64,000 nucleotides of DNA from Heterocephalus glaber (Eukaryota; Chordata; Mammalia; Rodentia; Bathyergidae). Where the stretch lies: contig NW_004624779.1 of NCBI RefSeq assembly GCF_000247695.1, forward strand, positions 322,791 to 386,790, written 5' to 3'. This document shows positions 34,501 through 46,615 of the stretch, piece by piece (within the stretch, counting starts at the first letter, position 1; each line of letters opens with the position of its first letter). Position numbers and translations under genes: made by a program. Below the pieces are notes generated by a model. That model made no database searches. It had not been told where the DNA came from and saw only the letters and a list, made by a program, of their open reading frames with translations.

Positions 34501-36080
34501 TTGGAATGATTTTAACTCTAAGTATTAATTTTTTATATTTCAGATGACTGTCTTTCAGATATTTGGGTATACATACATGAAATTTGTGAGTATATGTAGA
34601 GCTGAAGAGTTGTAAAGGTCTCTAATTTATAGGTGGAAGATGAGACCACCTAATTACAACACAAGGAGAAGTTAGAAAAAAGTGGAGATCTGGGAATGCT
34701 CAACAGTTAAAGGCCAAACACAGTAGTAGATTTACCAATGGAACCGGAGGTTGAGGGGGCTGAATATGATTGATCTAAAGGAAAAGTATCATTTGTAAAG
34801 AAGTATTAAATCCTCAAGAGAGACAACTGATAAAACAAAATGTAAGAGTATTTGGAAATAGGCTGGATTAAGAATATAATGGACAGGTTGGCATTGAACA
34901 TACCTTATCTTTTAAGATAGAAGGAAAATCAGTACTAAAATATGTACAGTTAGCAACTTGTGGGTGGTGAAGTCATGAAGAGATGATTGCTTTTATGTCC
35001 TCTAGCTTCAACTTTCTAGAACTAATACCACCTGGTAAAAGTATCATCGGATTTGCACAGCCTCTTTGGGATACAGAGAACTGACCAATGGCAAGGATAG
35101 ATTCTTCATTAGTTCTCAGCTACTGCTTGTGGGAGCATGTAGAATGCAAGGTTAGCTATTTTTAGCGTCAGAGTGAAAACACAGACTAGACTTGCAGTAA
35201 TAATGGAGTTATAATGGAACTATAAGTTCAGAGTTCAGTTTTTTTTCTGTAGAGAAGGGAATGAGGCCCAGGGATCTGATAAACTCTGGATCCAGAGATT
35301 GGAATTATGAGTTTCTAAATCTCTACTCAAGCATAGAATAAATAAACACATATTAGATACTGTGCAGAAGAAGGCTATTAGCTATTTGATGTGTAGATTT
35401 TTGTGATGATACAGGTTGTATATTCAAGAATAAGTTGACAAATCAATATTATCAGTTGGATGCTAGAAACAGGAAAAAAAGATTTTTTATTTCTTCACTA
35501 AATATTTATTGAGTAGCCTCTCTATGTCTAGTATTATGCTGGCTTCTGAAGATACAGAAGTGAAGAAGACTTAATGAATGTTCTCAATTAGATCAAGCTG
35601 TTGGAATTGTTGATGATTTCAGCTTTGGAAATACTGTGAATGAGAGAGTAACAATTTTGAAAGGCAGTATCAAAAATTATATTAGTATTTGCTTAATAAG
35701 ACAAGCTGATATAACAAATCAAGTGGCAATATAAGCCACAAAAGCCAGCTAGAATTTCATTGGGAATACCTATGGGGAGTATTTAGGATGGGCATGGAGA
35801 GGGAGAAGAAAGGAGAGTGGTTCTTGGAAATCTCAAGATTGAGGGGGACATGCTGGAAGAAAGGAGCCACATAAAAAGAACAGAGATGACAGTAGGTGAT
35901 TTGTTTCTGATACAAGGCCATAGACATAGTCAGTATAGTACAATGGCTCAGAGACTCAAGTGAGCAAGTCAGAATTGCTCAGATAGAATTGGCAGATAGA
36001 GAAGCAGTAATGATCTTGGCAGGTGCTTTTTCAGGAGGTTACAATGGCATCTAGTCCTCTGGGTGATGAAATATTAGACT
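34501..36080 (+). repeat. Purine-rich ancient interspersed repeat, block 3 right part
   Basis: Continues beyond the L1 with AGATGAGACCACCTAATTAC, GTGGAGATCTGGGAATGC and GATAGAAGGAAAATCAG. At about 35480 a fresh opening appears: CTTCACTAAATATTTATTGA, GTCTAGTATTATGCTGGCTT and CTGAAGATACAGAAGTGAAG, followed by TGGGCATGGAGAGGGAGAAG and GGAGCCACATAAAAAGAACA. So at least two units are present here, both with the purine strand on +. No coding potential. Confidence 0.45.
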
Positions 36081-37253
36081 TATAAAGTTGTGTGCTATCG
36101 GTTGACAACCAGCACTCTCAGGTCTCCTTGTGTTTACAGACAATGGACTTTATCATGGGTCTTCTTGATGAGAAGAAAAAGCCATGCCTTTACTCGAGAA
36201 ACTCAATATAAAGTATAAGGCATGTACGGAGTATATAAAATTTAACCTATAGCTAATAGAGAAGAAACTACAATGCAATAACAGAGGATTTGTTTTAGTA
36301 GGAATAATTTTTTTGGAATAAGGCTGGCTTAAAATTTAGTTTCATCATCAGGGAATGAAAAAAATCATTTAATAATTATAGCCAAATCCAATACTCAACA
36401 AACCTCAAATGGTTTAAATGATTTATAATGTAATTGTCCTGCAAGGAGTGATATTATATGCTTTTGAATGTGAAAAAATAGATTATTCTGACATGGACAA
36501 GTAATTCCACATATTATTACCTTCACATTTTAAAGATGACATAAAATATAAAGATCTTTTAAATTTAACAAATAACCTCTGATTTCCAGAAAAAAGGCTA
36601 CCTTCTAGGATGCTGGGAAGTGAACATATGTTTAAGAGTGTTATTGCATTTTCAACATAATTAGTCATTTAACTATGTATTCAAATAAAGCTAATGGATT
36701 TCCATGTATGATTAACTATGATTTATCTAAGAGCTTTGCAGTTTGAATTTTTCTCTCAATTTGCTCATGATTATTCTTTTTTTAATCAATTTGCTAATTA
36801 TTTTTGGACAAATTTCACTTTGAATTAGTTAAAGTCTATTTTCATGATGCAACACATATCAAACAGCCATTAAAAGGGGAATTGCAGAGCATACAGCTTT
36901 TCTTATTGTTTTGAAAAGGAAAACATCATTTGACAAATTAGGCAAATAATTTTTTAGTTACATTTTAATAGAATTAAAGACGTCTAAAATTTCGAACAGT
37001 AAACATGTATTAATTTAATCAATAACTGTGTCCCTTTCATTCATCTTGATTTTATTTTATTATTTAAAGAGAATATTCATATATTTTCTTGGAATTCTCA
37101 TCAAAGGATAGGAGGAAGTTAAAAAATAGCAAATTAATGACTTTATAGTTATTCCCCAAATACTGAGTACTTATGAGATAAGTACAGCTTGGTGAAAAAA
37201 TGGGCTAGCTCAATTTCATTGAAAGAACTGGTTAAGTAAAAGACTCATGGAAT
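36081..37253. other. AT-rich unassigned sequence
   Basis: No gene or repeat recognised. Confidence 0.45.
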
Positions 37254-37254
37254 C

Positions 37255-37675
37255 TTCTTTTTGCCATCTTAGACCCTTGGAGGCCATGGGAATAGGACAC
37301 CCAAATCTCCGTATGTCTGGACAGCCGTGCTGCAAGGCCTCATTTTCTTCCTGTAAACATGGTTGCTGGCACAAGTCTTTTTAAAATTGAAGTTCTTTAT
37401 GCCCAAGATAAAACTAAATTCTACTTGAACAAGAGATGTGCTTATGTGTACAAAGCAAAGCAACAGCACTGCGACCTCTGGTGGCAAACTGGAGAACTGG
37501 CATCACCTGGAGAAGGTTAGCTTGTGGTCATGGAAGCAGGGATATGGTTAGAGACCAATTCCAAAGCCGCTTTCCTGCCAAGGCCCCTGGGCACACAATC
37601 CCTGTGTGGCTGTTTTCCTCAATGAAAATAAGCACAAAAAGTTAGATCTGTGGCCTTGTAAAATAAAAGACACAT
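37255..37675 (+). pseudogene. RPL35A: RPL35A processed pseudogene (large ribosomal subunit protein eL33)
   Basis: An intronless, decayed copy of the mRNA for ribosomal protein L35a, a small basic component of the 60S subunit. The ATG is at 37313 ([11 protein letters not shown], compare the family start MSGRLWCKAIF). After a stop at about 37382, the reading [15 protein letters not shown] then [10 protein letters not shown] covers the middle. A frameshift near 37470 moves to the frame [20 protein letters not shown], then DQFQSRFPAKAPGHTIPVWL, ending SSMKI at 37630, the expected C-terminus. The usual stop codon is lost, and the first stop after it is at 37643. About 58 bp upstream look like a pyrimidine-led ribosomal-protein 5' UTR (TCTTCTTTTTGCCATCTT). 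Downstream GTAAAATAAAAGACAC resembles the mRNA 3' end. TAAAAGACTCAT (37237-37248) and TAAAAGACACAT (37664-37675) may be a diverged target-site duplication. The length (about 110 codons) equals that of the functional gene. Not translatable as RPL35A. Confidence 0.93.
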
Positions 37676-38244
37676 TAAATGCAAAGCAAAAGCCATCTGC
37701 ACATCATATGAAATAACTGTGTTAATTCTTAAAAATTTTAGTAAATATTGTGGGGCTATATGTCAATTTTATCTATAATTTAAAATTTATTAGATGGTTT
37801 TTAGGGAAAAATTCCCAGTAATTTGATCTTGATGAGAATAGAGCTAATCTCAGCACAATTGGTACCCTGAGGCACAGGTAAATTAAAACACCATTATTTT
37901 TGTTTATTTTATTATTTCATTTTGGCATGTGAATTGCTTATACAAAATGTCTTCAGAAATGTTTTTTAAAAATTGTTAATTTAGCATATAGAATGAATGT
38001 ATATTAAAGTTCCATTTATCTTGGTTAGAGAACTTTGGCAGATGGTAATTTAATGATTTGAGAGACATTCTTCATTGATGGAGCCAACAAAATCATGCCC
38101 TAGCCCCTAAAAGTTAATGTTACAGCATACTGAAGTGGAGCCTGTTGTGAGGCCTATAACCCACATGAATCAGGAGTTACACAGTCAGGCAACAATGAGT
38201 TGTATCTTCATCCATGTATTCTGAGACAATTCTGTTAACTCTCA
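37676..38244. other. Unassigned AT-rich sequence
   Basis: Nothing recognised. Confidence 0.42.
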
Positions 38245-38330
38245 GGTAAAGCACAGGCTCTGGACTCGGTGTATAACCACCTTAGTTGTAGCTTGGTTGT
38301 TCTAATAAACCTCCCCTAAGTTACCAATCC
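38245..38330 (-). mobile_element. MIR SINE fragment
   Basis: AAAGCACAGGCTCTGGACTC and GTTGTAGCTTGGTTGTTC match the antisense MIR 'agcacaggctctggagtcag...tagctgtgtgacc' order. Short. Confidence 0.5.
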
Positions 38331-40794
38331 AAAGATATTCCAAAAATATGACATTCTAATGTTCTTAGTTGAAGTGAAAAGGCCATCCATAGATCAAACA
38401 ATACAAAGTATGAAATAAAAATAACAATAGTGATTATCATGTAAGAGATATATGAAGCCCTATTAACTATTATATTATGGCTAGACTGAGAGGATTTCTT
38501 AACTCTTGATTTCTGCAATTTGATTCTAGTTCTGGTTTTCTGATTCCAAAGAAGCCTTCTTATGTTATTGAGTCATATGGAGTAATTGAACCACTTTCAA
38601 CTCCTAGGGAGTTTCACGTTAAAATATAGAGTATGAAAAATCCATATTATGTTCACATTATGTATAAGTATGTGTACTTATTTTTGTATTCTAAATAGAA
38701 ATACTTGGCATCATGTTAAGTGTTTTTATTAGAATTTAACTTGAAATCTATAGTTTTAATTTTTTTCTGTTTAGATAATAGGCATTTCATATTATGTTGG
38801 CTGGTTTAGCTAATGAAAACAGTAACATTGAAGAATTATGTAAGAATTCTAAAAGAACAAGACTCTGGAAAATATTATCAATTTATGCTATTTAATGAAT
38901 ACTAAAAATCAACAGTAGAAATTACAAAGTTGTGGGATTTTGACTTGAGTATTACATTTTAAAGATAACTTCTATACTAGTTCATTGACTAAAATAAATT
39001 AGCATAAGTTTTTATAGCCACACTGTAATAAGAATATTACATAATTATATGTATACTGCAGTGACATGCATTTTATCATATGTACATTATACCTATATAC
39101 ATAATGTATGTATTAAAATATGTATTATGTTATATATTCATTAATCATAAGTTAGTAAGATAAAAACTCTGGTCTCCAAAACTAATATTTCAACCTTCTC
39201 ACAAAAGAAAATACTAAGCATATCATTGTTATTATATATTACTTATAGTCTGATACAACAAAATCAAATGTAGAATGATTCGTATGTCAAACCTTGCAAA
39301 AGGAAAGTAAAACTAAACATTGTTTACGAATTGTTCAGAGTATTTCAAAAATAAAACCTTTTCCCTTCCTTTACATTTACTATGATCCGTGATAGCCTAG
39401 GAAATTTGAACGAGAGAAATTGAGAGGAGATTGGATGTCTGCATGACTCCTGTCTCTACCACAACAAGGGACCCAGAGGAGAAGTATTTTGGTTTACAAT
39501 TCTTTAAGGCATGCTTATGAGGTAAAGACAACTTCTTGGAAGGTGCAGCCAAGGTGGAGTTTTAATGGAGAAAAGAACCTGTCACACTGAACACTTGAGT
39601 ACCAACGCAAGGGCAGCGTTCATGTTACACAACGCATCACAGCTGTGTGGCTTCACCAGCAACGTTGAGCCCTAGGCTGAGGTTCTGGAAGAGGCTCCAT
39701 GGCATCTCCACTTCTTTCTTTTCTGAGTGGTTGTTGTTTGTTTGTCTTCATCACTGAGATGGAATAACAAGTTATTTAACAAAAATAAAATGAGAAAAGG
39801 AAGCTAGTTTAAGCTAGATATTGGTACAAGGGAGTCCCTCATAAATGTTATCTATTATCTTTATTATGAGATAGAGGGACTTTTGGGCTTCTATTATTTC
39901 TATTCATGTTTTAAATAATAGCAATAATTGACTTATTGTGATTTTTAATAGGGATGTGTACCTGTGTAGGGTACCCCATGTGAGTAAATCTCCATGATCC
40001 AAGCCAGTAAATCTCCATGAGCTTTCCCCATCCTTCCTGAAACAGTAAACATGTAAGATTAGCAATGCTTGTGAGTTACTGCGAAATTTGCAACAAGGTT
40101 AGATAAGATGATATGAAGGAATTATATACATCCATAAGCCTTAACTATAATCAGCTTCTGGAAATTAAAGAATATAATAACTACTATAAATCACCTATGT
40201 AGTGCAACAGATGATTCCACTAATTTGTGATAAATGCAAACAGAGAATAACAAAACAAACAAAAAATACATCTTCTATAACATTATGAACTTGAATGAAC
40301 AGGGCTAATGAAGAAAATAAGATTGGGGGAACCCAGGAAAACTTATGCAGCTTTTTAACCAGAGACGAACAAAGATGATACAATCCTAATAAAAGTAATA
40401 GAGTGGGTAAAAATAGCACATCTTTAATTGAGAGATAAACAGTGCAGTTACCATAGAAATTTATCTTTTAAAATAGTATGGTGAAAGTAACTTGAGGTAG
40501 GTAGGTCTAAAGTAAGGTTGAATGTGGTGGATTATAGAAACAAAGACAACATGTATATATGAAATAAACGATGAACTTTCACATATATATATAAGCTATA
40601 AATATTTTTAGCAAGTCCTATTTATCAAAGAAACCCTGTTGATAAAGTCACTTTTTAAAATAACAAAATATTATTATGTTATTAAACAACAATAAAACTC
40701 ATTCTTAGTGCAGTAGAATAAAGTACATTAAATAAGATTCATAATAATATTTCAAATTTGGAAAAATAACTTAAATATATAAAAACTGCCACTT
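38331..40794. other. AT-rich sequence with TA-rich island and local duplication
   Basis: No gene recognised. 39035-39145 is a TATA/ATGT-rich patch. AGTAAATCTCCATGA is directly duplicated at 39983-39997 and 40006-40020. 39590-39670 is a somewhat GC-richer patch with several CpG sites, unassigned. Confidence 0.45.
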
Positions 40795-41020
40795 GAGACC
40801 ATGACGTATGTGCCGAGCTTTTTTTGCATTAATTCAAATTTAATACTGGTGGTAATCTATGAAGAAGGCACAGTTATTATTTCCATTTTCACAGGTAAGA
40901 AAACTTAAGCTGGCATGGAAGGTTGTATATCAGCTACCCCAATTACTTGTCAACAGGTACAACAAAAGAAAGCCCTAGGGCTGGACTTCAAACCAGTGGA
41001 AACTGTTCCTTTAATCTTAA
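40795..41020 (+). mobile_element. MIR SINE
   Basis: GACGTATGTGCCGAGCTTTT, AATTCAAATTTAATACTGGT, CACAGTTATTATTTCCATTT, TCACAGGTAAGAAAACTTAA and GGGCTGGACTTCAAACCAGT run in sense MIR order from the core to the 3' part. Confidence 0.75.
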
Positions 41021-42133
41021 TGCCACCTGCTATGCACTTTGTCAGCTACTCAAATTGCTGGTTACAATACCAATATAATCCTTCAACTGCATTTCATCCT
41101 GAATTCACATGAATATGATTACGGTTCATTATTCATCCCTTATTTTTTAAAATAGTATATGATAGAAAGAAGACCTTGTAAAACATCCCATAAATACAGA
41201 ACAACTATTTCTCATTAAAATTTTAGTTGACAATGTATATAGCATTAAAATTAACTTTGGGTTTAATGGGTACATAGTAATATGCCACCTAATAGAAAAT
41301 GATGCATAAATCTTTTTTCTACTAAAATGATCTTGATATTTATGGAATCATTTTTTAAAGAATTCAAGCCAGCGTGTAGGGAACTACTACTTTACAATGT
41401 CAACACAACCATGAAAAATGGTTTGAACTGAAAGGAAGCCATGGAAGGTCTAGATTGACCAAAGAGCCCTGGTACACAGAATGATATGAACCCAGCACCA
41501 GCTAGATTAGAAAATGAATTGAACAGAAAGAAAGCAAAATACAAACTAGTTCAAACTTTATCATTTCTTATGGAAAAAGAAGATCCTAACTAAAGGCATT
41601 GAAATGTTTTGAAAGTTCTAAAATATTCTAACAGAAAATGCAGCATACAGTGTTAATGTAATCAGACTGCCTTTTCTCCTTGATCTCTTTAAAAGTAATA
41701 CATGTATTTCTTAGAGGGAAATGGAAACCAGCATTATAATAATGGTAAGATGGAATTATTACACTGGGCTTTTTCTCCTTAAGTCCAGGCCTCCATCATT
41801 TTTATATAAATGTTGGAAAACATGACACTACATTTCTTTCATATAATATTACCTATTGCTTGTCCCAGCAAGGGCAGGGTATAGAATTATTTGGAATACA
41901 AAGTCCTTGCTAATGTTAAAAATCTGCACTGTCATGTAAATACCATGCAATCTGTCTGTTTTTATCCATATGGCTCCATAGTATTCAACACATCATTTTC
42001 AGGGTCAGAATTGGAAGGAACGTCTATTAACTACATCCCATGATACTCAGCTCAAACCAAGGTTAAGCATATCTCCATGGTTAAATATATCTACCCTTAG
42101 TTCAAAGTGGCTTCTTAAAGCACAAAACAAGAT
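41021..42133. other. Unassigned sequence
   Basis: No gene or confident repeat. Confidence 0.42.
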
Positions 42134-42158
42134 ACACACACACACACACACACACACA
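42134..42158. repeat. (AC)n microsatellite
   Basis: About 12 uninterrupted AC units. Confidence 0.95.
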
Positions 42159-44452
42159 ACTTTTGGCAATTTGTCTAGATATCTATAATTATTTTTTTTA
42201 AGCATAGTGACATTTTCTTTCCCTTTACAATGATCAAACACGTTAAAGTGTGATTTCTGTATTACCTTATCAGACATTGATTTTTACTTTATTGTTTTTG
42301 TTTGTTTTAATCAGAAAGTGAATGTCTTGACTGTGTTTGTATTTACTTCAGAAAGTATTTCCTGGAAAACAGTGACTTTCAGGAACACTCACTGTCAGTT
42401 CTTGAATATTATCCAAGATCTGAGAGCTAGAAGTGAACTGCAGCTGTTTAATAACAAAGTGCCCAAGCAGATTCCAGGATAAGCTCCACAACAATAAGTT
42501 ATTAATAGACTCAGGAAGTGTTTGGGGGTGTGGATCCATCATGTGCCAGGAAGTAGTCTAACAGTAGGCAAGATAAACCTCACTTCTTTGTATCAAGGGG
42601 CTTTCTTACTGTGAGATCTATCTTGATACAGTCTACAATTTCCCATGCTAATATCTAGTTAAGAGACAAAGATAGAAACCTCATCCTAACTGGTTTGTGA
42701 AGACTCATCAGTTCAGGACAAAAACAGGCTTTTGATATTCATAATTTTTCTATAGCTAACCATTTTTAGGTTTATTTTAATGTAAGTGTGTTGAAGTATA
42801 GAATAGGAAAAACTACTCAATTGTATTTAAGAAAAAATAATAACAATTAGTTGAACCAATGAGCTTAATTTCGTTACTCCGCAATGAGAATATAGGATCT
42901 GGCAATGATTACTACTAACCTAAGCAGCAATGTCCTCAGGGAGAAGGGGTTCATCTTTATTTTCTCAGGATCACTCACTTAATTTGCACATGGTAAATAT
43001 TAAATATATACTCAAAAAGAAGTATGAGCTCAGAATAAGGAACAGAAGAGGGTGTCTTTTCTACACAGGCTCAAAATACAGTATGAAATCTAGGGTTCCA
43101 CATTCAGACATTCCTTTCCTAATAGTTGAAACTTAATACTGGAGGAATTTAATGACTTCATTATTTTCACAGAAAGGGATCATTAGAAATAGCAGAAGCT
43201 TTAACTACTGTGCTATGATATTATTTTTACAATGTAGCTGGTATCCATATTTTGCTCCAAGAAAATAGGATTTTGCTCCAGGAAATAGAATAAAAATATT
43301 CAAAGATTAAAAATTATGAATTTCCTCTAAATGAATATACCTTAGTTCAGTCAGGGTCTGAAAGATTCAAAATTAATTTGTAAAATTTCAGTTAATATGA
43401 ATAGTTAGATAAGCTTCAAATATCATCAACCTATAATATCCCTAGAAATATGCTTTGCAAACAACTCTTATGCAAGTGGTATCTACAGAACACAGAAACA
43501 AACTGATTTTATAATAAATATTATGTACTATAAGTGGATTTTCATGAAGACAAAGATAATATATCATTAATCACAAGTATTAAAAAGTAATTGTGTTAAG
43601 TCTATTATTGTCCAAATTCTGAGATAGGAAAAATATTTAAATTGTGAAGCATTTTCATCTTTGAAATTGGGTATGTTTTCATTAAAATCATATTTTAAGT
43701 CATTTTAGGGTTAATATCTATTAAAATCTTAGCTAAAACATTGAAGTCTGCCATGGAAATGTTTCAAAGTTTATCAGGGAGAAATGAACATAATGTTACT
43801 ATTTCAGCCAAATTTTTATACTATTTATTATAGGTTACTAAAAAAAGTGTCTCTTCTAGGAGGAACATGAAATTTCTGAGTCTTTTTGTTAAAATACAGA
43901 TTCCCAAATGCCTAAAATACTTACTTAAAATGAAAAAAAAAAATTCTCAAATACAGAAAACATTGACATCCCAATTATATTACATTTTGAAAAATAAGTT
44001 CACTATAATTTTAGTATCTTTAAAATAGTGGAAAGGTCAATGTTTGCTTTGCCCCAATATATCACTATATTTCACATTAGATCATTAATATGCTTATTTA
44101 TTCAAAAGTTAATTTTCCCAGATATGCACTTCCATATTCACTGTCATTTCCTCTTTCTCATATAACATACATTCTTAAAAAGTATTAGCACTAATGAATG
44201 TCCCCTAAGAAACCCTTGCTTCTAAAATTCTCTAAGCCTTCAAGATGCTGTCTTCTCAAAACTTCACTTCTCTATCCAAGAGATGGCTCTAAATCAATAT
44301 ATATATATAAAACTCTCTTCCTTACTTTTTCCCAAAAACTTGAAACCTCTCTTTTCCACATTAACAATGATATTACTAACTGCCTCGGTATTAACTAAGT
44401 TTCCTCAGGTCCTACATTCATTATTTATCCTCATTAGTACTCTGAAAATAGG
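42159..44452. other. Unassigned AT-rich sequence
   Basis: No gene recognised. 43862-43930 (GTTAAAATACAGATTCCC) faintly resembles a MER20-like hAT relic. 42340-42545 is less AT-rich and has a 64-codon minus frame with no recognised motif. Confidence 0.42.
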
Positions 44453-44600
44453 AAAAAGATCAAGACGTGGATGTGGGGGAGAGAGGGGAGACTAAAGGGA
44501 TGCAACATAGAATTAAGATGTATTCTGGACATTTGCCAACTATCCCCACGAATGCAAACATGTTCTACACCATGCAGTCATAAAAAGTAAAAAAAATATC
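44453..44600 (+). mobile_element. L1 3' terminal fragment
   Basis: A G-rich stretch (GATGTGGGGGAGAGAGGGGA), then TTCTGGACATTTGCCAACTA, TCCCCACGAATGCAAACATG and CATAAAAAGTAAAAAAAAT, parallels the end of the L1 at 34380-34500 (G/A-rich, 'ctgtacacacctttcccac', 'aatgc', 'ataaaaat'). Only the last 150 bp was inserted. Confidence 0.6.
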
Positions 44601-45005
44601 TAAAGCAAGAAATAAGAAATTAAGTACGTGGTAGTACCATGAATAGAAAATTATACATTGTAGTAAAAATCTCTCTAAACATAAAACAACTCTAAAATCC
44701 AACTCCTATGTCTATTTACTGAATTTGTAAAGCCAATGCAAAATGAAAGGGTGGAGTTTATTTTTCAAAAATGCCAGGAATTTCCAGACTGTGACAAGCA
44801 AAACATATACCAAATGTGGATCTTTGTGAATGTGTAGGTTCCTGTACAGCTGACTGGATTACACGGACATAAAACCAACTCTTCCATCGCCTCTTATTTA
44901 AGTTCTCTGATGCCACAGAACCACTGTCCTTTACCCTGGGCACTACTCTGTATTCATTGTCTGTATTCCTCTTCTACCCACAACATCCACCCTACATACA
45001 GGATT
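44601..45005. other. Unassigned sequence
   Basis: Nothing recognised. Confidence 0.42.
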
Positions 45006-45007
45006 TT

Positions 45008-45205
45008 CATCCTCGGCCCTATTGATATATTAGGCCGAGAAGTCTTTGCTATGGAAGAGGTTGCCATAAATTTTTAAATGTTTAGTGTTATCAGGTCTCT
45101 ATTCATCAGACCCAACAAATGGCCTCCCCACCCCAAATACTGAAAATGGAAAAATGTCCTCAGACATTTTATACAAACAACATTAACTTTGTTGAAAACA
45201 GCTGG
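45008..45205 (-). mobile_element. MER5A-like hAT-Charlie MITE
   Basis: CCTCGGCCCTATTGATATAT, TAGGCCGAGAAGTCTTTGCT, AATGGCCTCCCCACCCC and AAAATGTCCTCAGACATTTT follow the antisense order of the common 190-bp MER5A element (cggcactattgacat...gataattctttg...gcctct...atgtctccagacattg). No transposase expected; it is a nonautonomous relic. Confidence 0.75.
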
Positions 45206-45839
45206 TGTATCGAAGGACTCTTTGGAGAATACAGAGATAGTTAACCTTCGTGCTGAGACTCTCGGAAAAACTTTCTACAAACTATATTATAAGGTCCAAT
45301 GCTTCATCATGATAATCAAAGGTTGTCATAAGATGGCCTTGTGTGTCTTCTCAACCCCAAATTAAATTTAGGTCATTGTATTTCAATTGGACTCCATCTT
45401 TGCCAAATGACTTCCAGTTATATTCATATGCTTCTTAATATTTTGGTAATCATACTTTAATATCTCTGATTGTATGCTCCTGCCTTTTCTCTCTTTCATG
45501 ACCCCAAATTTCCCATTTTATAAGCTTTAGGGATTCATGTACAATATCATCTTCTGATGATGAAGTATTGCCCACCTCTCTCTAATCACACACAACTGAC
45601 TGTAGTTCACCTTCCGCCTTGCGTTGTGCTTGCAGGTATGCTGCACAGCGGTGCTGCTGCTAAATGGAAATGATTAAGAGAGGTTGAAGTTCTCAGTCCT
45701 TTGAAGCACTTTCACAAGTTAGAAAAGCGGGGCATCATTAGTAACATTACATGGCAACAATAAAGCTGTCTCTGGAACATATGTTCATACACGGAATCTT
45801 TCAGATCCCCAAACATCTATACATCTCTTTTCATTTATG
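45206..45839. other. Unassigned sequence
   Basis: No gene. 45600-45670 is GC-richer (CTTCCGCCTTGCGTTGTGCT, CACAGCGGTGCTGCTGCT) but not identifiable. Parts of 45470-45600 may belong to the L2 that ends at 45985. Confidence 0.4.
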
Positions 45840-45985
45840 AATTGTTACTGGGCTTGATTTTCTACAAGCCTATTTCACTATCATAGTCTATATATTCTTG
45901 GAGGTCAGGGCAGATTTTTTGTACTTGTTGTGTAGAGAGCATACTGCTTAGCACATGGTAGGTGTTTATTCATTGTTCAAAATCA
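45840..45985 (+). mobile_element. L2 LINE 3' end
   Basis: TTGGAGGTCAGGGCAGATTT, TGCTTAGCACATGGTAGGTG and TTTATTCATTGTT match the L2 terminal motif (...gagggcagggac...cctagcacatagtaggtgctcaataaatgttt). Confidence 0.7.
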
Positions 45986-45986
45986 G

Positions 45987-46053
45987 AAGGAAAAAGGGAG
46001 GGAAGAAAAGAGAGGGGCAAGAAGGGAGAAGAAAAATAGAGAAAGAAAAAAGT
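45987..46053. repeat. Purine-only low-complexity tract
   Basis: About 65 bp of almost pure A/G (GAAGG, GGGAGGG, AAGAAAAG units). It lies immediately after the L2 end and may have grown from its tail. Confidence 0.8.
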
Positions 46054-46319
46054 CTTGTGTTGAGTTAGAGATCTGATTCTCACAATATATGGCCTTGAGA
46101 TTAATATTTAGAGAAGTGGTCTTTGCCTCACAACATATTCATATACAGACCGTTTGTCATCATTATTAGGGTCATCACTAACACATAATAAATATGATGA
46201 TAAGAGCAAATACTAGGTGTTTTCCAAGCACTTTCTATCAAATACTTTTGAGGAATTCATGTAGTTGTGAGTGGCTACTTTGGGAAATTTGAATAATGCT
46301 ATTTTTACATTTTGTTCTT
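46054..46319. other. Unassigned sequence, possible weak MIR
   Basis: 46190-46270 (CAAATACTAGGTGTTTTCCA, AGCACTTTCTAT) hints at a MIR core. Confidence 0.35.
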
Positions 46320-46615
46320 CATTTAATAATTTTTATTATTTGAAATTGACATGTAAAAATATACATACTGAAAGGATACCATGCACTGTTTCAATTCATA
46401 TATACATTATATAATATTCAAGTCAGAGTAAGCATATCTATCTCTTTAAATATTAATTAAGTTTTATGGTAAACACGTTTAAAATATTTCTAATATTTTT
46501 GGAATATGCAATCCATTATCATTATTTATACTCACCTTACTATTCAATAAAGAGAACACTAGAATTTATTTTCTCCCATCTAAGTTCCTGTTGACCAACC
46601 TTTTGCATCTCACGT
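46320..46615 (-). mobile_element. L1M 3' UTR fragment
   Basis: TTTATTATTTGAAATTGACA, TGTAAAAATATACATACTGA, CCATGCACTGTTTCAATTCA and AATATGCAATCCATTATCAT, then CTCCCATCTAAGTTCCTGTT and GACCAACC, follow the antisense order of an L1M/L1P-type 3' UTR ('aattgacaaataaaaattgta...tgatatat...caatacattatt...cctatctaactg...ttgaccaac'). Confidence 0.65.

Noticed and set aside
45987..46053. Purine tract considered as a polypurine tract of an LTR element
   Set aside because: No LTR adjoins it; it follows an L2 end and looks like simple sequence.
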